A DNA stretch of 64,000 bases, from the NCBI GenBank assembly GCA_027604705.1, contig JADHYV010000053.1, positions 67,344 through 131,343 of the forward strand, written 5' to 3'. Position numbers and translations under genes: made by a program. Positions 42,585 through 52,308 of this stretch are shown here, piece by piece; the first letter of the stretch is position 1; each line of letters begins with the position of its first letter. This stretch comes from Allomyces arbusculus (taxonomy: Eukaryota > Blastocladiomycota > Blastocladiomycetes > Blastocladiales > Blastocladiaceae). The notes below the pieces were generated by a model, which had not been told where the DNA came from, searched no databases, and saw only the letters and a list, made by a program, of their open reading frames with translations.

Positions 42585-44172
42585 TCAGAAATCCTTGAAC
42601 AGGTGCGCGTACGGGTCGGGTCCTGGGCGGCCATACGGCTCCGTCTCTTCCGGGTAGACGTCAAAGTTGGACGTGTCCCCGTCGCCACGGTTCAATGGCA
42701 CGTAAGGTGGCGGAATCTGCTTGCGGTAGAGCTTGCCCCAGTCGAGGTTGGCAAACCACCGGTGCGTCTTGATGTCCTTGGACCCGCCCTTCAAGTTGCC
42801 GTACCGCTTGGTCAAGTCGGCCGTCAAGAGCCGTTTGAGCAGGTCGCGCGCCGCCGGGTCAAAGTGCGACGGCCACTTGACGCGGCCTTGTAGGATTTTT
42901 TGGTACATGCGGATCGTGTCTGGGAACAAGGTGCAGAGAAGGGTGGTCAGAGGCCCGTTCGATCGTATTGGCGGCGAGATCGTCGGTGGAGATGTGTACC
43001 CTCGTCGTAAAATGGCGGGTAGCCCGCGAGCATTTCGAAGATCAGGACGCCGAGCGCGTACCAGTCGACAGCCTTGCCATAGCCGCGCGACTGGATGATT
43101 TCGGGCGCCAAGTAGTCGGGTGTGCCGCAGAGCGTCCACGTCACGTCGGGCACGTACTTGGCAAAGCTGCGGTCCAGAGTGTGTGTCAGCCGCCGCACCA
43201 AACAATCGGAAAGAGCAAGGTGCCCAAAACGAACCCAAAGTCGATAATCTTGATATGGCCTTGCCCGTCGAGCAAGAGGTTCTACGAAGGGAGAATACGC
43301 GTGAGATCGCGCTTGTTTAAACAGATCGATCGTTCCACAATCGCATAGGCACCTCGGGCTTGAGATCCCTGTAAATAATGTCGCGCTTGTGCAAGTACTC
43401 AAAGGCGAGCAGGACCTCGCCGGCGTAAAACTTGGCCACGTTGTTGGAGAAGCGCTGCGACCGCCGCAGGTACGTGAACAGCTCCCCGCCTGGTCGTCAA
43501 TCAAGGATCCGTATGGTCAGTCGAAACGCACAAGCCGCAGCCACCGATAAAGCGGGCACCACGCGCACCCGTAATATAGTCCATGACAATGTAGAGCCGC
43601 GACGCGTCCTGGAACGACGAGTGCAAGTTGACGAGGAACGGGTGCTGCAGCTGCTCGAGAATGTGCTTTTCGTTGAGCGTGTGCTCGACCTGCTTGTGCT
43701 TGACGACCTCGGTCTTTTTCAAGACTTTCATGGCAAAGTACTTGCCCGTGTCCTTTTCACGTACGAGGTGCACGCGGCCAAAGGAGCCGGTCCCGAGCGT
43801 TTGCCGGATCTCGAGGTCCTCGAGCCGCGTATGCCGCCCACGCCGCGCCATCGCAGGGTCGGCCTCTTCGGCCGCGGGAGCCACGGGCGCGTAGTGGTCG
43901 CTCGTGTGCGCGAGCTGCGCGCGCTGCTGCGCGGCAAGGATGCTCGAGCTTGTGTTGCCGCCCGGCGGCGGGACCAGCAGGTCGCCAACGGTCACGACAT
44001 CGAGTCCGTGCTCAATCTCGTCGAGGGTTGGGGTGGTCGAGCCGGTGCCGTCGTCACGGTGCGGGGAGGGTGCGCGCGACTCGTGCGTCGACCGGAACCC
44101 AGACGAGGCCGCGTTGGCGCCGGCAGTCATGGCTTTTTTGGTTTTCTCGACGAGCGTGTCGATGAGCGTCAT
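42585..44172 (-). CDS. cAMP-dependent protein kinase catalytic subunit
   Basis: PKA catalytic subunit, effector of cAMP signalling in nutrient sensing and development. Five exons: 44172-43569, 43489-43352, 43281-43235, 43165-43000 and 42919-42585, 429 residues. About 115 residues of low-complexity N-terminus precede the kinase. Landmarks: Gly loop [12 protein letters not shown] (residue ~125), FAMKVLKK (catalytic Lys), catalytic loop [15 protein letters not shown] across an intron, activation loop [16 protein letters not shown] (Thr in the PKA position), and [19 protein letters not shown]. The AGC C-tail ends YAHLFKDF, giving the hydrophobic FxxF motif of PKA. The exon 3/4 junction uses a GTTCGT donor; that choice restores DFGFAK. 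An in-frame Met at 44247 is also possible. Tail-to-tail with the velvet gene. Confidence 0.94.
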
Positions 44173-44799
44173 GGCCGCGGGGAGCGGCAGCGGAAGCGGC
44201 AGACGGGTGCGGGGGTCACGGCGAGCACAGGTGGCGTCGTTGAGCACACGCGAGGCAGCACACGGCGGGGACGATCAGACGCGCGGCTCGCGACGCGTAA
44301 TTACAGTGGTCGGCGCTGGCGTTGCTGCGGCACGCGGGGGGAAGCGGGCGGTTGGTGACCAGACTCGTCGGATCGCGATGCAGCTTGTCGCAGTGCTGAT
44401 GCTATTGGTGCTCGCAGTCGTGGTGCAAACTTGCTAATATCGGGTGGAGAGAGAGGGCTCGAGAGCGGCGGCGTGCGTGGTGCGCTCGCTGTAAAGCGAG
44501 TTGGAGACTGGCCGGTGGTGGCCGGTGGCCGATTTGTGCTTGGCTGCGTGTGCGTGCCAGTCCTTTTGGTTGGGCGACTTTCTTGCGTTAGTTGTGGAGT
44601 GGCACTTCTTTCTCGCTCGCACGTGGAGATCCGCTCAGCCACGTTTTCAATGAGATCGCGTCTCGCGATGTCTCGCAGGTGGAGCGCGCCGCGTCCCGAA
44701 GAACGTCGACGGCAACAGCGATAAGAACGGGCGCATGTCCAGCACTTGCGCGTGCCAGCAACGGCAAGAAACACAATGAGCGGCAACCACTTTTAATCA
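44173..44799. promoter_or_regulatory. 5' flank of PKA gene
   Basis: A 627-bp region between the PKA start and the end of the next minus-strand gene. No domain-like frame or RNA gene was recognised. Confidence 0.45.
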
Positions 44800-46138
44800 T
44801 CAGGGACGACGGATCCTCCAAGCCTTGCTGTCATTCATGTTTGTGACACGGTGCCACCTCGAATGCTGCACGCCCAGGCGGATCGACGACTCGACCAAGC
44901 CCAGCTTGATGACCTTGATATGCTTCTCCTGGTCAATGAACCAGGTCCGTGTCCGAGCGCTATACCGCAGCGGGCAGTACACGTTACGGCTGCTGTTGTT
45001 CTGGGTTACAGTGGCAAAAATACGTTTTGGCGAAGTTGGCGGATCAGGTCGTCGCGCACCCGTGGAACACCGATCAAATTGACCTGCGGCCACTTTGATT
45101 CCGGGACCTACGTAGAGGCGGTAGAAGAACAGTGCCGCGGAATAAGCTTGACGGCCAAACAATGACAAGCGAATTCCGGGAATAGAGACGTACAAATCCG
45201 AACCAAGTATAGTCTTGTGGATTCAAGTTGACCGCACAAAGCGGTGTTGTCACCGCCCAGCTGCCTGCATCTTCGTCGTCCAGCTTGCAATCGTGCACGG
45301 AAACCGCATAGACGCTGTTGTCCTCGATATAGCTTCCAGCGCCGTGAATCGTGGCCCACGCCACGGGCCAGTCGCCGCTCCACATCAGCTCGGGGTCAAA
45401 CAATGCAGCCGTGCACCAGTTGCCAGTCGGGCTGGCCGTGCGCTTGCAGGGCTTAATTTCCTTCGTCTCATGAATAGACACTGTCGGAAATGGTCAATGT
45501 TTCTCCACCCAGTCGCAGCATGCAAGGGGGATCTGATGATCGAGGGGAAACGTACACATTGTCTTCTTGTTGAGCGTGACATGCATCAATGAAATCTCCT
45601 GGTGCTGCGATGGAGTGAGGGACACGTTCAGGTTGGCGAACGAGTCGATCAAATCTTCATTGTCCATGGCCGTGTTGGAGGTCGCCGCAGTAATACTGGC
45701 CGTTGAGCTGGTAGTCAAAAAGTTGCCGACTGGCGATTGCGGGACCACCAAGTGAGCGACCGCCAAGTGTGGGAGCCGAATCCATGACCACGCGGTTAGC
45801 AACCGCCAAATTGTCGACCGTCGAGCTGCGTCTGGTCTCCGAGGAGGTGATCGCGTCCTTGTGGTGGTCGTCAGACTGCGCCTTCGAAGGGAGATCACGT
45901 TGCTTTCCCTCGTGCGCGTTGCCCTGCTCTTGGACATTGTCACCGCCGGCCGAAATCTGGGGCCTCGACACGGCTGTGATGTGCATGGTCCCTTCCTGCT
46001 GCTTGGGGATCATGAACGCGAGAACTGCGCGAGCTCGGCCTCGGCCATGTTCAGCACCTGGTACGACCCATCGGCCGTGCGGCAAATCGTGCCAAGATAC
46101 TCGAGCGGCACGGCCGGAGCCGGATTCGGCGCGGTCAT
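44800..46138 (-). CDS. multi-exon gene of unknown function
   Basis: I do not recognise this gene. The start is probably Met 46138 (MTAPNPAPAVPLEYLGTICR). Protein-like exons follow, read in sense: one around DLIDSFANLNVSLTPSQHQE; one with KPCKRTASPTGNWCTAALFD, WSGDWPVAWATIHGAGSYIE and DNSVYAVSVHDCKLDDEDAG, ending DYTWFGF (donor GTACGT); one with KWPQVNLIGVPR (donor GTGCGC); and a last one with NVYCPLRYSARTRTWFID and KHIKVIKLGLVESSIRLGVQ, stop at 44800. The first two or three junctions (45,700-46,100) could not be resolved, so the protein is incomplete here. There are several Cys and Trp residues and no clear membrane helix or signal peptide. Gene existence is well supported by frame-consistent splice sites; function is not. 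Confidence 0.55.
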
Positions 46139-46630
46139 GGTGGTCGGCGGCTAAATGCGCCAGAAGATTCGGTCCGTGAGCGTGACGGGCAGGAACGCGG
46201 AAATATTGGGAGTCGTTCAGCCTACAAACCGATTCGCAGGGCTGCAATTGGGTGGGGAGGATCTGCGCCGTGAACGGTCGTCGTCGACAATAACTCGACG
46301 GATAGGCGGAGAGAAAGAGGATGGCGCTGGGGAAGCGCGATTCTTATAGCGTCCCGTGACGGCAACGGATTCAATAGGACAACTGAGCGCGGGTAGAGCA
46401 AGGAGCAGAGGCACAGCCGTGCACTATTGGGCGCTCGACGCGGGTTGCAGGTGCGCCGCAGTGCGTTGGAAAGGGTGGTTGGCATTCTCCTGTGGCGCAC
46501 GACAAACGCAGGACAAAACAGCGCCAAAATGGGGCCAGCCGAGAATGTTCGAGCAAACGTAGGCGAGTTTGTTGGAAACGCGAACCGCAAATGTATTCAC
46601 GAAGACCGGCATACAACGAACAATTGCCCT
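46139..46630. promoter_or_regulatory. intergenic, 5' flank of the unknown gene / 3' flank of GAA1
   Basis: A 492-bp region. Both neighbours are read on the minus strand. No recognisable feature. Confidence 0.45.
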
Positions 46631-48608
46631 TCAGCGTGATGTTGTGGCTAACGCGATCCACGCCAAGTGCGCGGGGTACACGACCAACCACGTGGCGGCA
46701 CTGGTGATCGGATGCGTCTCAATACCTGCTTGCACCATGTCAACGCACTCATACTGCGTCGCTAGCGCAATCCAAACGGCCGGATGGCTGAGCACGATCG
46801 CGGCCCATTGAAGCACGGGTGGCGCTACTGGTACGAGGAGCCACGGCACAATGAGGACGGCCGACATGGTCAAAGCGAGCGCCCAGTTGACGACCATGAC
46901 CGACAGCGTCACACTTGCTGTCAGGGCTTGGCCCACGCACGCAAGCAGTAGGACCGACTGCCCGGTGGACTTGGACCGCATAAGGCGCGGTGCGATCAGG
47001 ATCATGAGCAGCGACGCGGCGATACTGAGTGGAGCGTGTGCGCTGGTCGCATGCACGACGGCACCAGTGACGAGGGCAGTACCCAGGGTCCGGAGCGGCG
47101 CGGCGAGCGATCGCGGGGTCGCCGTCGCGTCGGGTGGTGGAACGGATCCGGCCGACGCGTCGGTGCGCATCCACAGGTTCATGGCCGAGATAATCAGGGC
47201 CACGTTCAAAAGAGCGGTCGACGGAAGGAAATGGAGAATAGGAATGAACGAGTCGATGGAGAGGAACTGGTAGAAGAAGTAGGACGCGTGGAACTTTTCG
47301 ATCAGGTTATTGAGCGACCGGAACATGGACTCGAGGACCCTGGATGGTTTGAAAAAAAGTAAGGGTCCGAAAATTGGACGAGGCGACAATGAATCAGCAC
47401 GTACGCGCCCATTTGCGAGATGGAAGCCGTTCGCCACGTCTCCAATTCACGCAGCCCGCGAACTGTGATCGCGTCGATACCATACTGCTTGAACGCCGCG
47501 TGCGGCCCACACGGCGACATTTGTGCTTGGCGAGCCACATTGTACGCGAGCCGGCGCAGCACTAACGTCCAGTCGTTGCTGTCGCCGAGGGCCAGCTGAG
47601 CGCCGTGAACCGAAACGTGAATGTTGGCCTGCTGGGCGATTAGTGCCATGGCCAGGATCAAGTCTTGGTTCGGAAGCTGGCCGAGGTAGCCGTCTATTCG
47701 CCGAATCAAATGGTCAGATTCGAGGCGCAAGTAAGTAACGGCGGATGAGGATTTGAACCCACCATATTCGATGCCGAGCGAGTTGAAGAGGTTGTTGTCG
47801 AAATCGAGATGGATCGCGGCCTGGATGCTGCCGGCGCGCCTGAATGGGCGGCCGGGTTTGGCGTGGTGGTACTCATGGAGCCATTCCGTGATGGCGGTCG
47901 GGTGGTCGCCAATGACGACGATCACGTCCTTGGCCCAGTACGAGTAGCCTTGAAAGCTCACATCGTGAGTTTTCACAACCAACGCTAACGATGTTCAGGT
48001 GGAGAGAGAAACGAACGTTTCCAGAACCGGGCCAGGGACATGGCCAGGAGCACACCAGGGCTCGACGAACCAAATTTGTCGACAGCCGACCCTTCCCAGC
48101 TTGCAGACAGAGCCAACGCCTCGGACCCATCCCCTTTTGGTGCGCGAATGATCGCGTAGACGCTCGACGACTCGATGCAATCGGTCTCGTCGACGCGGCA
48201 TGCCGTGGTCGTGTGCTTGTAGTGCTCGAGACCCATGAAATGAAGCTCCGTTTCGACCCATGCGGTTCTGTCGTAATCCGATCGGGGAGGGGGGGGGGGG
48301 GGTGAGTGGAACGGACGCGCCGGCATCGAATGAGCGGAGCCGTTACCGTACCGGTTCGAGCGCTTCAGGTATGGAGTTTCCTGCTCGTTGTCATAGATGT
48401 ATTTCCAGTCGTCCATGCTGTAGTGCGTGGTGATCTGCGATGGCACCGGGCGCGTGGATCAGCTCAGTTCACGACCGAATTGCGATCCCCGAGCATACTT
48501 GGGCGGAGAACGTACATGGCCCGGCATGAACGCGTTCTCGTCGACCTTGGCCCGCTTGCGCAGCTCTGACATCGTCGGCAGCGCCATGAACGCAGCGATG
48601 CCCGCCAT
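46631..48608 (-). CDS. GAA1: GPI transamidase subunit Gaa1
   Basis: Gaa1 is the ER membrane subunit of GPI transamidase that helps present the GPI lipid. Six exons: 48608-48516, 48434-48352, 48267-48017, 47948-47763, 47693-47405 and 47339-46631, 536 residues, frame-consistent. Order: an N-terminal helix (AGIAAFMAL), then MSELRKRAKVDENAFMPGH. The luminal peptidase-like domain has VYAIIRAPKGDGSEALALSA, ARFWKRYSYWAKDVIVVIG, ITEWLHEYHH, IQAAIHLDF and DGYLGQLPNQDL. The conserved membrane entry is SMFRSLNNLIEKFHASYFFY, and several C-terminal helices follow. The N-terminus may be short: hydrophobic residues continue upstream of Met 48608 (RVILVMAG) until an in-frame stop, and an AG near 48620 could accept an upstream exon. 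Intron 4 (47762-47694) has no in-frame stop, so retention would not break the protein. Confidence 0.88.
48289..48302. repeat. G14 tract (C14 in GAA1 intron 2)
   Basis: Lies inside the second GAA1 intron, about 20 nt before its acceptor, where it forms an all-C polypyrimidine tract in the transcript. Confidence 0.9.
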
Positions 48609-49088
48609 GACCAAAATGACCCTATGATCGCGGCGACGCGCAAAGAGGCGACAGCGTCAATTGCTGGATGAACTGAACGACACGTTCATAGCAAGTCTGG
48701 TCCATTGGAGATCGATCGTATTTCTTTCCAGTTTGGAGCGGAATTGTTTGATTCATACACGAGGTGCGGTACGGCCCAGCCGCGTAAGACCGCGAGCAGC
48801 TTCCTTCGGCGGCTCTGGCGTGCGTATTCCCTAGCAATTGCCATCTTTTTCAGCTGGTTGGCATCAAGTTGTCGCGGTGGCGGTGCTGTTCGATATCGTT
48901 GAGGATGTGCGGCCGCTGTGGTTGGTGGATCTGAGCGGTTTGAGGCCACCGCAACCGCTCGGCTGCATGCACGTGACCGTGTACACAGCCGTGGGCATCG
49001 GCCCCAAGTCATCCGGGCGGCGACACGAAGACGAGCCCGACACGGTCGCAAGTGGAACGTAACGACAAGCCGCGTCACCGTCCTCGCC
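48609..49088. promoter_or_regulatory. divergent region between GAA1 and the small coiled-coil gene
   Basis: A 480-bp region. It may include a first GAA1 exon near 48,620-48,690. No other feature is supported. Confidence 0.4.
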
Positions 49089-49630
49089 ATGGCCAAATCG
49101 AAACCAAGCCGATCCCGACCTGCAGCACGTACTACGCCGACCCGGTCCGGCTCTGCCGCTACCGCCAAGTCGCAACTGCACAAGATACTCGCGCTTGCAG
49201 GAGTCACGCCTGGCAAGTCCATGGCACCCACCAAGCCCGGCAGTAGGTTGAGCAGCAAGGGCGCGTCTCCCGACTCGCCCACGAGCAATCGACCGGCGTC
49301 ACGGCTCTCGTCGCGGTCGCGCATGTGTGAAGAGGCTGAGGCCTTGGACTCGGTGTTTACGGCGCTGATCAGGGAACATTCGACAGTCGTGGCCAAGGTA
49401 CAGATTGGCATGTTCGCTCCATTTTTGTCTCGGTGCGGTTTGACCGAGATATGCATCAGCCGGCAGGAACGACAACACCGACGGGCTCCAAAAAGGGCAT
49501 TACCAAGGAAGAGCTGCGGCAACGCAATCTCGCCGCGCAGGCCGCGTACGACGAGCAGCAGCGCGTCGCCGAAAAGACCAATGCGCACTTGAACGCTGCT
49601 GTCGACCAGCTGGCCGACCTGCTCTCGTAA
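49089..49630 (+). CDS. small coiled-coil protein, function unknown
   Basis: Two exons, 49089-49397 and 49460-49630, encode 159 residues. Residues 1-75 are basic and low complexity (Lys, Arg, Ser, Thr, Pro). Two helical stretches follow: CEEAEALDSVFTALIREHST before the intron and ITKEELRQRNLAAQAAYDEQ, then VAEKTNAHLNAAVDQLADLL, to the end. The second has heptad-like spacing and ends DLLS. The size and the helical C-terminus would suit a small complex subunit (for example a kinetochore, BLOC or Mediator component), but no specific match is claimed. The intron is short, phase 0, with a GTACAG donor and CAG acceptor. It is tail-to-tail with LAS1, 200 bp away; that gap holds a T tract (49791-49812). 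Confidence 0.65.
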
Positions 49631-49830
49631 CTTGTCGACGAATGACCCGTGTTCTTTGATCGAAACCCGTCTGTTTGCGCAGCGCACGCGTTCTACCCGT
49701 CCCGCTCCTCTTCCCCTTTTCCTGGCTGTGGCCCTCTGTCGAAAAGGGTGGATTCCTGTAATATATCTCGTGATGGGTAGATCAGCATTGATTTTTTTTT
49801 TTTTTTTTTTTTGGCGCAGGGGGGCCGAGG

Positions 49831-51845
49831 CTAGAGAATGTGTATCTCTCTGTGCCAATCGAGGTTCCATCCGTTGATGCCCAATCCGTCCACGTACAGG
49901 AGCTCGTTGTCGGACTCGGCTAGATGGCTGTCGGATCGCTGCTCGTCATCCTCCACCCCTTCCACATCGACCTCGATCTCGACCTCGCCTTCATCGCCCA
50001 TGACAGCGTCGTGCTCTCCCGCTTCGTCCCGTGACTCATGCCCAACCACAGACGCTGTATCCGCGTCGCTCCCGTGATCCACATTCAATAACGGGACAGG
50101 TGGCGGCGGCGTCCAGTTCAAGCTCGACGGTTGGCCGGATGGCAATAGCCCAATGGGCACGCCGTCAGTGCGATAGACCGAGTAATCGCTGTTGACGCGG
50201 CGCCAACCCGTGCGCGGCATCGTCGACGAGATCGATTCACCTGGTGGTGCGAGCGCCACGGCTTGCCGGCGCTTGCGCGACTCGGTCAGTTTCGCGCGGC
50301 GCAGCTCGAGCGTGTGCAGGTCGTGGTGCAGTGTTTGCGGCGAGGGAAGTGGAGGTGGGGTTGGGGTCTGTGGATGGAAGATAGGTCAAAATCAATGTTG
50401 TCATCAACGAGAATATTTGGCGTTCCGCACTCACGAACCTTGCATGATTTGGTGGGCCGGGGGTTGGCGGCGCGCCAGGCGTCCAGGAGCACGCGGATCG
50501 GCGCGGCCGGGACGAAATGGTCGCGCACGAGGATTTCGACAATTGACATGGAGCTAAAGGGCGGCAAAATGGGATGGTCACATACGGTGGGCTGAGCAAG
50601 AAAACGATGAAGGGGCAACGCACTAGATGCTCGGCGCGAGCAGGAGCGACTCGACCCAGCTCGTTGCGGGCAACGGTGTCGTGACCTGCGAGGCCCACCA
50701 CCCGTCGACCTCGACAGTCTTGAGCAAGTACTTGATCCACGAGTGGATCGACGCAAAGTAGGACGGCGTCAACGCGTCGGTGTTCCCATTCTCGCCGGAT
50801 TGCTGGTCGCCGTCGACAACGCGAGTGGCCTGCGCGATGCGATCAGTGAGCGCGAACAGGAGCTCCTCGTAGAAGCACGGATGCGCAGTCTGCACGGCCG
50901 TGAGCAGTGGCATCCACAGCTCAAACTGCTTGGACGACAAATCGCCCGGGAATGAGGCGCGCGCACGCTCGAGGGTCGGGACCAGCGCGCCGGGCGCGAC
51001 CAAGGCCGGGATCAGGACTTGCACGACAGTGGTGGCGTCACCAGCAAGCGTCTCGTTGAGAATGCGCGCGACCGCAGCATTCGACACGGGCTCAGCGTCA
51101 CGCTGGCGCATGGCCGCGGCCGAGAGGGACGATCGCAGTTCGTCTTTGCGGGCCTTGCGGAAGACCTTGAGATGGTCGAGCAGCTCGTTGCGCGTATCGG
51201 CGAGCACGTTACGCTGGCGCAGCCAATAGTGGTCGCGGAGCCAGGCGAGAATGGTCTCGCGGGCCTGCATGAGCACGACGAGGGCTGGGAGCGTGTCGTG
51301 CGTGGCCTGGTGGCGCAGATCGACGAGCCAGAGTGGGATGCTGAGTTCGTTGGCGAGCGTCGAGACAGATTGTGCGTAGTGACGGCGCTGTGACGAGTCG
51401 ACGTTGCCGTTGATGAAACTAGCCGACAACAATGGCAAGGTGAGCGGATGGAGAAAGTTTGGACGCGGTAGATGTGGACGCCAAGCGCACCGGATCACAG
51501 CGAGCGAGTAGAGGGCTCGTAGTTCCGACTCGGTCAGGGTGTCGGATTCCTGACGAAGCGCGATCTCGACCATGTTGGCCGTGGCCTGGACCGAGTGCGG
51601 TACACGCCCGCGACTCATCCACGCGTGGACCTAGCAAACGGTTCATTTACCAACTGTGTACGACGAGGACACTTTCGTCCATTTGGGGGGGGGGGGGGGG
51701 TGCGATTACCTACCCGCTCGACGCCGCGCTGGCGGTCGTTGGGGTCTTCGGCGTAGAGCCAGTGGTGGACATCTTCCCACTCGTTGTCGTCGACCCAGGG
51801 AATGATGCGAGCGAGGCGCGCGGCGACGCTCGCTGGAGGAGTCAT
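49831..51845 (-). CDS. LAS1: Las1 endoribonuclease, ITS2 pre-rRNA cleavage
   Basis: Las1 is the HEPN nuclease that, with the kinase Grc3, cuts ITS2 during 60S ribosome maturation in the nucleus. Five exons: 51845-51714, 51630-51491, 51418-50624, 50553-50439 and 50367-49831, 572 residues. The N-terminal HEPN domain shows VAARLARIIPWVDDNEWEDV, LAVIRFINGNVD, and the catalytic signature LWLVDLRHQATHDTLPALVV, where RHQATH supplies the R-x4-H nuclease motif. A long helical middle (residues 150-370) follows. The C-terminus has the family's Trp/Gly-Leu-Leu-Pro segment (GWRRVNSDYSVYRTDGVPIG), then an acidic tail (VEIEVDVEGVEDDEQ) and GLGINGWNLDW. The first intron carries a C16 tract just after its donor. 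Grc3 is not encoded in the window. Confidence 0.9.
51685..51700. repeat. G16 tract (C16 in LAS1 intron 1)
   Basis: Lies in the first LAS1 intron about 15 nt after the donor, reading as all C in the transcript. Confidence 0.9.
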
Positions 51846-52308
51846 TTGTTGACAAACGCGTCGAGGTTGGAGATGCTGAGCTTGAGTTCGATCAGGTCAT
51901 GGGTGGGCTGGCGTGCCCTTGTCGGGTGGACAGTGTGGAGCGCGATCTTGCCCACCGGGCTTGATGGCGGTTTGTTGCTGGTCGCTCGTTGTCGTGGATG
52001 GCCGACGAGTTCGCGTCCTGCGCGTGCTGTTACTCCACGCCCCAGGATGCTGTCGACAGTGTCATGCGCGTGCATGTGACGTGCTCCCGTGCCCGCGCGT
52101 CGTTGCCATGCCGTCGTGGCGCCATATCGTTGACGTTACCGCTGGCCACAGCGCGCCCACGAGAGAGTCGTCGACGACGACAACGATAACTTCATTCCCG
52201 TGACGAGCACCCGAGCGAGCATCAACTGCCCGCAGTCGAACGGCGCCCGCGCCCGCACCACGATCCCCCCAAGTCACGTCCGACCCGACCCCACAACCAC
52301 AGCCCACC
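51846..52308. promoter_or_regulatory. divergent promoter of LAS1 and dynactin p62
   Basis: A 463-bp region between two genes read outward. The 100 bp before the p62 start is rich in CCGACC/CCACAACC-like C runs. No specific site was recognised. Confidence 0.45.

Noticed and set aside
48686-49870. 394-codon minus-strand open frame opposite the small coiled-coil gene
   Set aside because: It lies antisense to a two-exon gene with frame-consistent splice sites and reads as Arg/Ala/Ser-rich noise; it is only an opposite-strand shadow.
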